Source: DATKXU01 sp035528905
GTDB lineage: Bacteria > Armatimonadota > UBA5829 > DTJY01
Direction: 5' to 3'
DNA length: 29,099 nucleotides
Assembly (NCBI GenBank): GCA_035528905.1
Contig: DATKXU010000118.1
Coordinates: 1-29,099, forward strand
A program made the position numbers and the translations under genes. The notes below the pieces were generated by a model. The model saw only the letters and a list, made by a program, of their open reading frames with translations, ran no database searches and had not been told where the DNA came from. Positions 20,321-28,184 of this stretch are shown here, in pieces. The stretch's first letter is position 1. Each line of letters opens with the position of its first letter.

Positions 20321-22402
20321 TTAATCTTCCGGGTCAGGCATTTTCTCGGAAAGCGCCCTGAGGAAATCGGGATGTGGACTGAGGCCGTGTTTTCGGCACA
20401 GGCGAACCTCTTTCCATGCCTCGGCGTAATTCCCTTTGGCGTACAGCGCCACTGCCAGGTTATTGTGCGCCTCGGCGAGGTCAGGTTTGATGCGGATGGC
20501 CCGGCGGTACTCCTGTATCGCCTCGTCCGTCCTCCCCAATTCGTCAAAGGCGCTTCCGAGATTATGGTGTGCCTCGGCGTAGTCCGGTTTGATGCGGATG
20601 GCTGCGCGGAACTCTCGTATGGCATCGCTTGCCTTCCCCTGCTGCCCAAGAGCGATACCCAGGTTGAAGTGCGCCTCCGCGTAATCAGGTTTGATGCGCA
20701 GCGCCTGAGAGTATTGGACGATTGCCTCTTCGAGCCTGCCCTGTTCGGCTAGAACTGTTCCCAACTTGTTGCGTGTGTCGCGGTTATCCGGCTCCAGCCG
20801 CACGGCCTCAAAGTAGTGACCTAATGCCTCCGCGGTCTTTCCTTGCTTCTGAAGCGCGATGCCCAGATTGAGGTGCGTATATGCGAACCTCGGATTCATG
20901 TCCAGGGCTTCTTTCAGCAAGGTTGTCGCTTGGTCGGTCTTGCCGACAGCCAGATAGCCGACCCCCAGGTTCGCGAGTGCCTCCTCAGCCACCGGCAAAA
21001 TGGGGTAGGACACCAGCGAGATGAGAAGCAATAGACCAACGCAGGCGGCCATCAAGGCGGCGGGACGGTAGCAGCGCGCCCGTATGGCGTCTGTCGTCTC
21101 CATGATTGCGAAGCCGGCAAAGACTGCCAGGGCCGGCGCAGCCGGCGCGCGATATCTGGAGCTTACAGAGAATATGATGAGGCTCAGGAACACGGAGGCC
21201 GTGTAGAGCATAAGCGGCGCTAGTTCCCTCGCGGCTCCCTTTCTGCGCGCTCTAATCATGCCGAACAAGGCCAGCCCTGCCAGCACTGAGAACGGCAAGG
21301 CAAGGTAGCGCAATATCGGAATGAAGCTTCTCTCGAGGTACGGGTTGTAACTGCACCGGGCCTCCCTGTTGTGCAGCGACCAGATGATCTTGCGACCGAA
21401 GAGCAGGACGGACTCAGCCGGGTCATTGCGAATATACCGCAGCCCGGCCTTGAACCAGTAGTTGGATGCCTCGGACGGCTTCACCGGATGACCCAGCGCC
21501 TTCTCTGCGATGGCTATTTCCTCCTCCTGCTGCAGGCCGATGAGGCCCGTAAACTTGAGCAGCGGAGTGGAAACGCCTTTAGCGAGCGGGTTATTGCCCT
21601 GTGCGAAGACTATGCCGCCATTCGTGCTGATCAGCACCAAATCCTTTCCGATAAAGTAGTTCCGTGCGGTGACTGGGAGAATCGCAAGCGCGATGCCCAG
21701 CGCAAACGGCGCCAGATGCCTCATGTAAAAGCCGTTCATGTAGCGCGGGTCCCGCCTGGTAAGCCAGAGCCAGCCCGATATCAGCGCTATGGTGATCAGT
21801 GCAGGTCCGCGGCAGACTGCACTTAGCCCCAGTACAACGCCTGCTCCAGCCCACCTGAGTACGGTCGGTCTATCCAAGGCACGCATGAGTAGCAATACGG
21901 AGGTCAGGTTTAGTGCAATGGCGAGGGTCTCGGTCAGGAGCTTCGTCTCCAGATAGACCAGCGGAGCGTAAAGGGTTATCAAGCCCATCGCTGCAACCGC
22001 CGATTTCCAGCCGAAGAGCCTTCTGCCGATGGTGTAGACCAGGAATGCGTTGCAGACGCCCAAGGCGAGCTGGAGGATGTAGACGACAGGGAGGCTGTGC
22101 CCCAAAACCTTATAGACCAGCGCCAGCACGTAAGGGTAGAGCGGGGCCAGGTAGAAAGGCATTGGCCCGAAGCCGTTCCCTTCCGCGACTCTCGTTGCCC
22201 ATGCGTCGTAGTAGCTGGAATCTACTATGGGCACGAAGTAGAAGGGCATGTGAGCCTTGTACTGCAGCAGGTAGATGACCCGCAGGAGCACGGCGATCAG
22301 TACGACGATGGCTGCAGCCAGGATCTCCGAGCGACTCACGCCTGCCGGCGTGGGAGCTGCTCTTACGGCGCTGCTGGTGCGATTCTGCTTCTTTGGGGTC
22401 AC
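20321..22402 (-). CDS. GT-C family glycosyltransferase fused to TPR repeats
   Basis: The 693-residue membrane protein has an N-terminal PMT_2/ArnT-like GT-C domain of about 460 residues. It has roughly ten or more hydrophobic segments and an early outside loop with VPIVDSSYYDAWA, where the conserved acidic residue of this superfamily lies. Residues about 473-676 are six consecutive 34-residue TPR units with strong internal similarity (AEAHFNLGIALGQQGK, AEAHHNLGSAFDELGR, AEAHNNLAVALYAKGN). Such enzymes use polyprenyl-phosphate sugars to glycosylate proteins or lipids on the outer face of the membrane. The start is GTG 22402, with GGAGG about 12 bases away. A promoter is proposed at 22458-22487. 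Confidence 0.88.
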   Translation of the reverse strand: MTPKKQNRTSSAVRAAPTPAGVSRSEILAAAIVVLIAVLLRVIYLLQYKAHMPFYFVPIVDSSYYDAWATRVAEGNGFGPMPFYLAPLYPYVLALVYKVLGHSLPVVYILQLALGVCNAFLVYTIGRRLFGWKSAVAAMGLITLYAPLVYLETKLLTETLAIALNLTSVLLLMRALDRPTVLRWAGAGVVLGLSAVCRGPALITIALISGWLWLTRRDPRYMNGFYMRHLAPFALGIALAILPVTARNYFIGKDLVLISTNGGIVFAQGNNPLAKGVSTPLLKFTGLIGLQQEEEIAIAEKALGHPVKPSEASNYWFKAGLRYIRNDPAESVLLFGRKIIWSLHNREARCSYNPYLERSFIPILRYLALPFSVLAGLALFGMIRARRKGAARELAPLMLYTASVFLSLIIFSVSSRYRAPAAPALAVFAGFAIMETTDAIRARCYRPAALMAACVGLLLLISLVSYPILPVAEEALANLGVGYLAVGKTDQATTLLKEALDMNPRFAYTHLNLGIALQKQGKTAEALGHYFEAVRLEPDNRDTRNKLGTVLAEQGRLEEAIVQYSQALRIKPDYAEAHFNLGIALGQQGKASDAIREFRAAIRIKPDYAEAHHNLGSAFDELGRTDEAIQEYRRAIRIKPDLAEAHNNLAVALYAKGNYAEAWKEVRLCRKHGLSPHPDFLRALSEKMPDPED
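20420..20830 (-). repeat. 102-bp tandem repeats encoding TPR units
   Basis: The phrase GGTTTGATGCGGATGGC recurs on the plus strand every 102 bases (near 20487 and 20589, with a diverged copy near 20691). This shows recent duplication of TPR-coding units within the glycosyltransferase gene. Confidence 0.7.
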
Positions 22403-22457
22403 TGGGACCAGGCACCTCCGGGGAAAAGACCGCGATGTTTCGGCGGCTTCTGGGAGC

Positions 22458-22487
22458 AGTGTAAGTGATACTGCCTCGCGCTGTCAA
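22458..22487 (-). promoter_or_regulatory. Candidate promoter of the GT-C/TPR gene
   Basis: On the minus strand TTGACA (22487-22482) and TACACT (22463-22458) are 18 bases apart. The divergent GH127 gene has a perfect TTGACA at 22521-22526 but only a poor -10. Confidence 0.5.
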
Positions 22488-22584
22488 TCGGCCCATTGTA
22501 TCCATAGTGATTGGGTTCCATTGACACATTCCGCTCCGATCTGGCAAGATGGGTTAAGCTAGTTTCTACAACAGGAGGTCACTC

Positions 22585-24438
22585 GTGGTCCGATCGAAGG
22601 CAAGCCTGGTCAACTGGCGGGACGCCGGTGTCGTCTCGACCAGCGGCAGCCCATACTGCAAATTGAGGCCTGTGCCGATCCGAGCGGTGCAAATGCTTCC
22701 CGGCTTCTGGAAGCCGAGGATGGACGCGAACAGGCAGCAGAGCATCCCGGCGCTGCTCCAGCTTCTCGAAGAGCACGGCGTAGTGGACAACTTCCGGCGG
22801 CTCTCCGGCCGCAAGGAAGTCGAGCGCAGAGGGCCCTATTTCACGGATTCCGACCTCTACAAGTGGATAGAGGCGGCCGCGTTCGTTCTTCAATCCGAAG
22901 ATGACCCGAAGATAGCCCGCATGCTCGACGAGGTGATTGATGATGTCGTGGCTGCCCAGTGTGAGGACGGCTACCTGAATACCTTCTTCACCGGCGAGCT
23001 TGCCGACCAGCGCTTCCGAAACCTGCCTGGGGAGCACGAGCTCTACTGCGCCGGGCACCTCTTCCAGGCGGCGATTGCACACCATCGTGCGACCGGCAGC
23101 AGGAAGCTCTTGGATGCCGCGACGCGGTTTGCCGACTATCTGACAACCATATTCGGCCCGGGCAAAATAGAGACTCCGGACGGCCATCCGGAAATCGAGA
23201 TGGCGTTGGTGGAGCTTTACCGAACCACGGGGACACGCGGCTATCTCGATCTAGCCGGTTTCTTCCTCTCCCTACAGAAGTTTGCGGATAAGCAGGCGAT
23301 GGAGGGCCACGCGGTCAGGGCGGCGTACCTCGCATCCGGTGGGGCGGACTACTATGCGGAGTCCGGCCATCGGACGATAATAGACGCCGTGGAGCGGCTT
23401 TGGGCCGATACGGCCGAGGGAAAGATGTACATCACCGGGGGCCTGGGCTCCAGATACGATCGGGAGGCATTCGGTTGGCCGTATGAGCTGCCGAACGAGC
23501 GCGCCTATGCTGAGACCTGCGCAGGGATAGCAAATATCTTCTGGAACTGGCGCATGCTCGCGATCGAGGGCGAATCCCGGTTTGCCGACGTGATGGAGCG
23601 CACGCTGTATAATGGCTTCCTGTCCGGCGTGTCGCTGGATGGAACGCACTACTTCTACATGAATCCGCTGGCGTGCTTCTGTGAGCTCCGGCGCCAGCCC
23701 TGGTATGACACAACCTGCTGCCCGCCGAACGTCGAGCGCATGATCGCCTCCCTGCCTGGCTGCTTCTACAGCACCAGCGATGAGGGAATTTGGGCGCATC
23801 TGTATGATAATTCCCGCCTGAACTGGCATCTGGAGGATGGGCGGAAAGTGTCCCTGGAGCAGAAGACCAGCTACCCGTGGGATGGGAGCGTGGAGATCGC
23901 GGTCTCGCCCGAGGCGCCGACGGAGTTCGCCCTTTTCCTTCGCATTCCCGGCTGGTGCGAGAACGCATCGGTCTCGATTGGCGGCGAAGCTCAGCGCGGT
24001 GTCCCGCCGGGCGAGTATCTGAAGCTCGAGCGTACCTGGAAGCCCGGAGACGTCGTGCATCTGGAGCTGCCCATGCCGGTTTCTCTGCAGGAATCCGATC
24101 CGCGCGTCCGCGAGAACACAGCGAGCATTGCCATACAGCGCGGGCCGGTGATCTACTGTGTGGAAAGCCCGGACAACCCCGGCGTGCCGATCCGGGACGT
24201 TGAGCTTCTGATCGGCGATGAGTTCTGCGCGGAGTTCAAGCCGGGTCTCCTCGGAGGCGTCACCGTCGTGCGCGCGAAAGGTCTTCACCCCGCGCCTGGG
24301 CAGAACCGCGGGCTGCTCTACCGGGAGTTCGGAAGCGTCAAGCTGGAGATGGAGCAGACTGCTCTCACCGCGATTCCATACTACGCCTGGGCGAACCGCG
24401 GCCCGTCCGAGATGACGGTGTGGATTCCCGGGAGATAA
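22585..24438 (+). CDS. Glycoside hydrolase family 127 (DUF1680) protein, beta-L-arabinofuranosidase-like
   Basis: This 617-residue protein has the (alpha/alpha)6 barrel and C-terminal beta domains of GH127. Residues matching the Zn-thiolate site of the Bifidobacterium enzyme HypBA1 are visible: E310 and C312 in YAETCAGI, and C378-C379 in TTCCPPNVERM, where one Cys is the nucleophile. E294 in DREAFG is at the expected acid/base spacing. There is no signal peptide, so it acts in the cytoplasm on imported oligosaccharides. GTG 22585 has a strong AGGAGGT six bases upstream. The family also includes other specificities, so arabinose release is likely but not certain. It is divergent from the GT-C gene. 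Confidence 0.93.
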   Translation: MVRSKASLVNWRDAGVVSTSGSPYCKLRPVPIRAVQMLPGFWKPRMDANRQQSIPALLQLLEEHGVVDNFRRLSGRKEVERRGPYFTDSDLYKWIEAAAFVLQSEDDPKIARMLDEVIDDVVAAQCEDGYLNTFFTGELADQRFRNLPGEHELYCAGHLFQAAIAHHRATGSRKLLDAATRFADYLTTIFGPGKIETPDGHPEIEMALVELYRTTGTRGYLDLAGFFLSLQKFADKQAMEGHAVRAAYLASGGADYYAESGHRTIIDAVERLWADTAEGKMYITGGLGSRYDREAFGWPYELPNERAYAETCAGIANIFWNWRMLAIEGESRFADVMERTLYNGFLSGVSLDGTHYFYMNPLACFCELRRQPWYDTTCCPPNVERMIASLPGCFYSTSDEGIWAHLYDNSRLNWHLEDGRKVSLEQKTSYPWDGSVEIAVSPEAPTEFALFLRIPGWCENASVSIGGEAQRGVPPGEYLKLERTWKPGDVVHLELPMPVSLQESDPRVRENTASIAIQRGPVIYCVESPDNPGVPIRDVELLIGDEFCAEFKPGLLGGVTVVRAKGLHPAPGQNRGLLYREFGSVKLEMEQTALTAIPYYAWANRGPSEMTVWIPGR

Positions 24439-24456
24439 GCCTGGCGTTGCGTTCCA

Positions 24457-24705
24457 CTAGGCTGCGTTGAGCGGGACCTCGACAGGCTCGCCTGTGGCTT
24501 CGTCAACGACAAGTAGCTTGCCCATGTCTTCGCGGCGCAGTTGCTCGTTAGCGTTTAGGAGTTCAATTCCGTAGATGGTTCCATCCGGGGCGACATCAAT
24601 GTTTAGCTCATCGCTTATGCGAATGGTCTCCACCTCCGCCGCCTTCTTGCGAAAACGGATATAGGCGATGTTGTTTCGTAAGTCGTAGCTAAGCTTCATG
24701 TGCAT
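24457..24705 (-). CDS. DUF2283 family small protein
   Basis: The 82-residue protein has the DUF2283 pattern: MKLSYDLRNNIAYIRF, then ETIRISDELNIDVAPDGTIYGIELLNA. Function is unestablished; members are often found near DUF4258 proteins or in toxin-antitoxin-like or mobile contexts. The start is ATG 24705, or ATG 24699 two codons later, where the family usually begins. No strong ribosome binding site is seen. It follows the AlbA_2 gene by 39 bases on the same strand and is probably co-transcribed with it. Confidence 0.85.
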   Translation of the reverse strand: MHMKLSYDLRNNIAYIRFRKKAAEVETIRISDELNIDVAPDGTIYGIELLNANEQLRREDMGKLLVVDEATGEPVEVPLNAA

Positions 24706-24744
24706 ATCGCTCTGCTAGGATATCGAACTGGGGCTGGAATAGGC

Positions 24745-26094
24745 CTAATCTTCCGCTGAGTTCACGTTTATGTCGAAGTGCCGCTGCTTGTCAAAGCACG
24801 GGATGTACTTGCGCGGAATCCCGAACTGCGTGTAGACTTCCTCAACGAGCGCGAACGCCACAGGGTCCGGGTCGAAGTCGGCAGGGACAGTATGATCGTT
24901 GGTGGTGACATCTTTGTGGCCATAAGGTTTTGTTTCTACCCAGGAGGATGGCATCATATAAAGCCTGGAGTTAGGCACCCCCGGACGCAGCACGAAGCCG
25001 GTTATGTTTACATATTCCATGCAAAAGATGAGTTGACTGTCTGTTTTGGCCACATCGTAGATTTCCCTAGCGAGGCGCGTGAAGTTTACTGGCAACTCGC
25101 ATACGGCAAAAGGAAACAGCTCAGGGGTAGGGTCATACGAGTTAAGTTTGCCCCATTGGAAGGTGTTATCATTGCACGGCTGCCAGTACTCCAGATGCCC
25201 GGTGCGCAGTAGAATTATGTTCCTGCCGCCCAAGCCCGGCGCATGCCAACTATCCGACTCGTACTTAACTTCACAGGGCCGCCATATAGTCCACCCGCCT
25301 TCTCGGGTTTGAGGTGGCCTTCCCAGCAGCTTGTCAATTTCCGAACGAAAGTCGTTCAGATTCATGGATGAGGTCTCCATAGGTGTGCAGGTGATTCTGA
25401 AATAAGGTTTTTCGCCAACGTCCTCCCGAAAACGCAGTTTCATGATCTTGCGTATTTCATTGGCGTTAGCTGCATCTCCGATCGAGTCCGTGGCTTTCAT
25501 CTGCGCAAGCCTCTTTGTGCGCTCAACTGCGAGAAGGTCATCTATCTTTCTGCACAAGTCGTTGGTCATTCCAAGATTGTAAGCGAGCGATTGCGACCTA
25601 AAGGCTTCCTGCAGTTCTTCAATGGACATCGTTCTCTTGCGGTCCTGATACCGGCGGCAGAAGAGTGTGCCATCGTTGAGGGTGACCATATGCGGCCGCC
25701 CGCTACTTTCTGGGATACGCACTACTATGATGTCAACTCCTTCCGACTCTATTCTCTTAGGAAGGATTTCCAGGTCGCGAATCCGAGGCCGGATATGCTG
25801 CAGGCACAGGTCAGTGAGGCGGTTTGCCTCTTCCGTTGCGTTGGGGATGTGATTAAACCCGAATGCACAGTGGCCGTGTTCCTGCACACCTATCAACATG
25901 TAGCCGCCGTCCGCGTTTGCAAACGACACTACATCGCTCAAGAATTCCTTCTTGCCGTCCTTCTTGCTACCACTGCTCGGTTGAAAACTTTCCTGCTTGA
26001 AGTCCAGGGTTCCACCTTCTGCAGTCTTCCTGGTGACCAGATCCTGCACTTCCTCAGGCGTAATCTCTGAAGCGCGTTTTCCATCGAACCACAT
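24745..26094 (-). CDS. AlbA_2 (Schlafen-like) domain ATP-binding protein
   Basis: The 449-residue protein has an N-terminal AlbA_2/Schlafen-type domain (about 12-165): GTLDFKQESF, then EFLSDVVSFANADGGYMLIG (50-69), and the closing segment GTLFCRRYQDRKRTMSIEEL. The C-terminal 280 residues are mixed alpha/beta and unrecognised. Known members include predicted transcriptional regulators and proteins linked to phage defence; nuclease activity is established only for some Schlafen relatives. ATG 26094 was chosen for GAGGTG five bases upstream; an earlier in-frame start at 26160 lacks such a site. Codon use looks more A+T-rich and mixed than its neighbours, suggesting transfer. A near-consensus promoter lies at 26199-26228. 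Confidence 0.85.
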   Translation of the reverse strand: MWFDGKRASEITPEEVQDLVTRKTAEGGTLDFKQESFQPSSGSKKDGKKEFLSDVVSFANADGGYMLIGVQEHGHCAFGFNHIPNATEEANRLTDLCLQHIRPRIRDLEILPKRIESEGVDIIVVRIPESSGRPHMVTLNDGTLFCRRYQDRKRTMSIEELQEAFRSQSLAYNLGMTNDLCRKIDDLLAVERTKRLAQMKATDSIGDAANANEIRKIMKLRFREDVGEKPYFRITCTPMETSSMNLNDFRSEIDKLLGRPPQTREGGWTIWRPCEVKYESDSWHAPGLGGRNIILLRTGHLEYWQPCNDNTFQWGKLNSYDPTPELFPFAVCELPVNFTRLAREIYDVAKTDSQLIFCMEYVNITGFVLRPGVPNSRLYMMPSSWVETKPYGHKDVTTNDHTVPADFDPDPVAFALVEEVYTQFGIPRKYIPCFDKQRHFDINVNSAED

Positions 26095-26198
26095 TTGTTC
26101 ACCTCGCGGGTAATCTTGCTGTCGCTGCTGTACTCTTTTAAGCACAGTGCCAGGTGGCAAGCTAAGGGTTCCTTCCTGGTCGCCAATAAATCCCTCTC

Positions 26199-26228
26199 AT
26201 CATACTACCGCTTCCTCTGCCGTGTCAA
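26199..26228 (-). promoter_or_regulatory. Sigma-70-like promoter of the AlbA_2-DUF2283 unit
   Basis: On the minus strand TTGACA (26228-26223) and TATGAT (26204-26199) are 18 bases apart. The leader to ATG 26094 would be about 100 nt. Confidence 0.65.
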
Positions 26229-26376
26229 CATTCGGTGGATAGACTTACGAGTTCAGACTCGGAGAAGCGCCTTCTTCCCCCAGGGAGGAGTGCGGCTGCC
26301 GAGTACAGAATAGCCTTTGGGGTAGTCCGCCTGTCTGCAGAACCGCCGAGGAGTTATATTTCAAGAGAGGAGCAAT

Positions 26377-27105
26377 ATGAGCACACTGATTCGCGTCACC
26401 GTGTGGAACGAGTTCCGCCATGAGAGGAAAGCCGGCCATCCGGCGAGCGAGGTCTATCCGGAGGGAATGCACAGCGCGATTGCCGCCCACTTGCAGAAGC
26501 AGCCGGATATGAAGGTCCGGACGGCCACCCTGGATGAGCCGGAGCACGGCCTGACGGACGCAGTCCTCGCCGAGACCGATGTCATGACATGGTGGGGTCA
26601 CATAGCGCATGCCGAAGTATCCGACGAGGTTGCGGACAAGGTTCACAAGAAGGTCCTGGACGGCATGGGCCTGGTCGTCCTCCACTCCGGGCACTTTTCG
26701 AAGATTTTCAGGAAGCTGATGGGCACGACCTGCGATCTCAAGTGGCGCGAGGCCGGCGAGAAGGAACGCCTCTGGGTAGTTGATCCCGGCCATCCCATCA
26801 CCGAAGGCCTGCCGGAGTACTTCGAGCTTCCGCAGGCGGAGATGTACGGCGAGCGGTTCGATATCCCGCAGCCGGACGAGCTGGTGTTCATAAGCTGGTT
26901 TCAGGGCGGCGAAGTCTTCCGGAGCGGCTGCTGCTGGCACCGGGGTAGGGGAAGGGTGTTCTACTTCCGCCCGGGCCACGAGAGCTATCCGATCTACAAA
27001 GACGCCAATGTGCTGAAGGTTGTAGAGAACGCGGTCCGCTGGGCCGCTCCTTTGAATACTCCGGCACCGATATTCGGCAACTACCAGCCGCTGGAAAAGC
27101 TCTGA
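26377..27105 (+). CDS. ThuA-like domain protein
   Basis: The 242-residue protein belongs to the ThuA (trehalose utilisation) family, which has a class-I glutamine-amidotransferase-like fold. Typical elements are RVTVWNEFRHER, DVMTWWGHIAHAEV, GMGLVVLHSGHFSK, WVVDPGHPITEGLPEYFELP and GRVFYFRPGHESYPIY. The family is linked to sugar oxidation or disaccharide use in rhizobia, but its chemistry is not settled. ATG 26377 has GAGGAG four bases upstream. It has no signal peptide. The AlbA_2 unit separates it from GH127 on the same strand, which may have been a continuous sugar-use cluster. Confidence 0.92.
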   Translation: MSTLIRVTVWNEFRHERKAGHPASEVYPEGMHSAIAAHLQKQPDMKVRTATLDEPEHGLTDAVLAETDVMTWWGHIAHAEVSDEVADKVHKKVLDGMGLVVLHSGHFSKIFRKLMGTTCDLKWREAGEKERLWVVDPGHPITEGLPEYFELPQAEMYGERFDIPQPDELVFISWFQGGEVFRSGCCWHRGRGRVFYFRPGHESYPIYKDANVLKVVENAVRWAAPLNTPAPIFGNYQPLEKL

Positions 27106-27174
27106 GGGACATTCCGGCAGGGGCGGTTCCACGCTGCCCCTGCCTTCGAATCCAGTGTGGCTGTGACTTGAAAT

Positions 27175-27220
27175 AGCTACGCAATACGCATAACCCCTCA
27201 CTTGTCACTCATCACGCATG
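27175..27220. repeat. Heptad-period repeat overlapping the psuG 3' end
   Basis: Plus-strand units ACGCAAT, ACGCATA, then TCACTTG, TCACTCA, TCACGCA run to 27220. On the minus strand they encode the last PsuG residues (MRDE) and its TGA stop at 27207-27205. Confidence 0.7.
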
Positions 27221-28113
27221 CCTGCCCGCGCTTGTGCGATCTCCGCGCCGACCTGTGCATTGTTCTTCAGAAGCGCGATATTGGTAGCGACGGATTGTCC
27301 CCCGGTCAGTTCGTCAAGGCGGGCGAGCAGCCACGGCGTGAGCTCTTTGCCTTTGATGCTCTGGGCCGATGCTTCCTCGACGGCACAGGCGATCTCGCTG
27401 CTCACGTCAAGTTCGTACTCCTCTGTCACCGGTACCGCCACGAGCATGGCGCCGGGCATTCCCAGGCTTCGCTGAGTCTCGAAACGCGCGGCGATCTCCT
27501 CCGGTGTCTCCACTCGATCCACTGCGAATCCGGTGTGCCGAGAGTAGAAGCCGGGGAACTCGCTGGTCTGGTAGCCGACGACCGGGACCTGCTGTGTTTC
27601 GAGCCATTCGAGGGTTGCCGATACGTCAAGGATTGCCTTCGCCCCGGCGCAGACCACGATGATGCTTGACTTCGTAAGCTCCCAGACGTCGGATGAGATG
27701 TCCAGGGTTCGCTCCGCTCCCCGGTGGACCCCGCCGATGCCGCCGGTCACGAAGACTTCGATCCCCGCCTTGCATGCGATGAACGCCGTTGCGCTCACTG
27801 TGGTCGCGCCGTCGGCGCCTGAGGCAATTGCTGTCGGCAGATCACGCGTGCCAAGTTTCAAGATATCCTTGCTGCTCGCCAGCCGCTCGATCTCTTCGCG
27901 CGAGAGGCCGACACGGATCTGCCCGCCCAGGACGGCGATCGTTGCAGGGACGGCGCCCGCATCGCGGATGATTTTCTCGACTGCGAGGGCTGTCTCCATG
28001 TTCGACGGACAGGGCAGACCGTGCGCGATTACGGTGGATTCGAGTGCGACAACGGGCCGCCGCGCCTCAAGTGCGGCTTCGACCCCTTCCGAAATGTGCA
28101 TGTGGGATTTCAT
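27205..28113 (-). CDS. psuG: Pseudouridine-5'-phosphate glycosidase
   Basis: PsuG cleaves the C-glycosidic bond of pseudouridine 5'-phosphate to uracil and ribose 5-phosphate. The 302-residue protein shows ALESTVIAHGLP (E25), KLGTRDLPTAIASGADGATT, FVTGGIGGVHRGAERTLDIS with D142 just after it, and the catalytic lysine K159 in CAGAKAILDV, matching the E/D/K active site of the E. coli enzyme. ATG 28113 has only a weak ribosome binding site (AGGAC, 12 bases away). It follows a PfkB kinase by 54 bases, the expected psuK-psuG pairing. Its last residues and stop lie in a 7-base repeat. Confidence 0.96.
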   Translation of the reverse strand: MKSHMHISEGVEAALEARRPVVALESTVIAHGLPCPSNMETALAVEKIIRDAGAVPATIAVLGGQIRVGLSREEIERLASSKDILKLGTRDLPTAIASGADGATTVSATAFIACKAGIEVFVTGGIGGVHRGAERTLDISSDVWELTKSSIIVVCAGAKAILDVSATLEWLETQQVPVVGYQTSEFPGFYSRHTGFAVDRVETPEEIAARFETQRSLGMPGAMLVAVPVTEEYELDVSSEIACAVEEASAQSIKGKELTPWLLARLDELTGGQSVATNIALLKNNAQVGAEIAQARAGMRDE

Positions 28114-28156
28114 TGGCTTGCTATGTCCTGATTATGGCACGAAACGGGCTGTAAAG

Positions 28157-28184
28157 CGTATCACTCATCACGCATCACGAATGT
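28157..28184. repeat. Heptad-period repeat overlapping the kinase 3' end
   Basis: Units ATCACTC, ATCACGC and ATCACGA run through the kinase stop codon (28170-28168). On the minus strand this is the same GTGATGC-type repeat that ends psuG. Confidence 0.7.

Noticed and set aside
26245..27201. Minus-strand ORF of 318 codons opposite the ThuA-like gene
   Set aside because: It is antisense to a gene with clear family motifs and a strong ribosome binding site.
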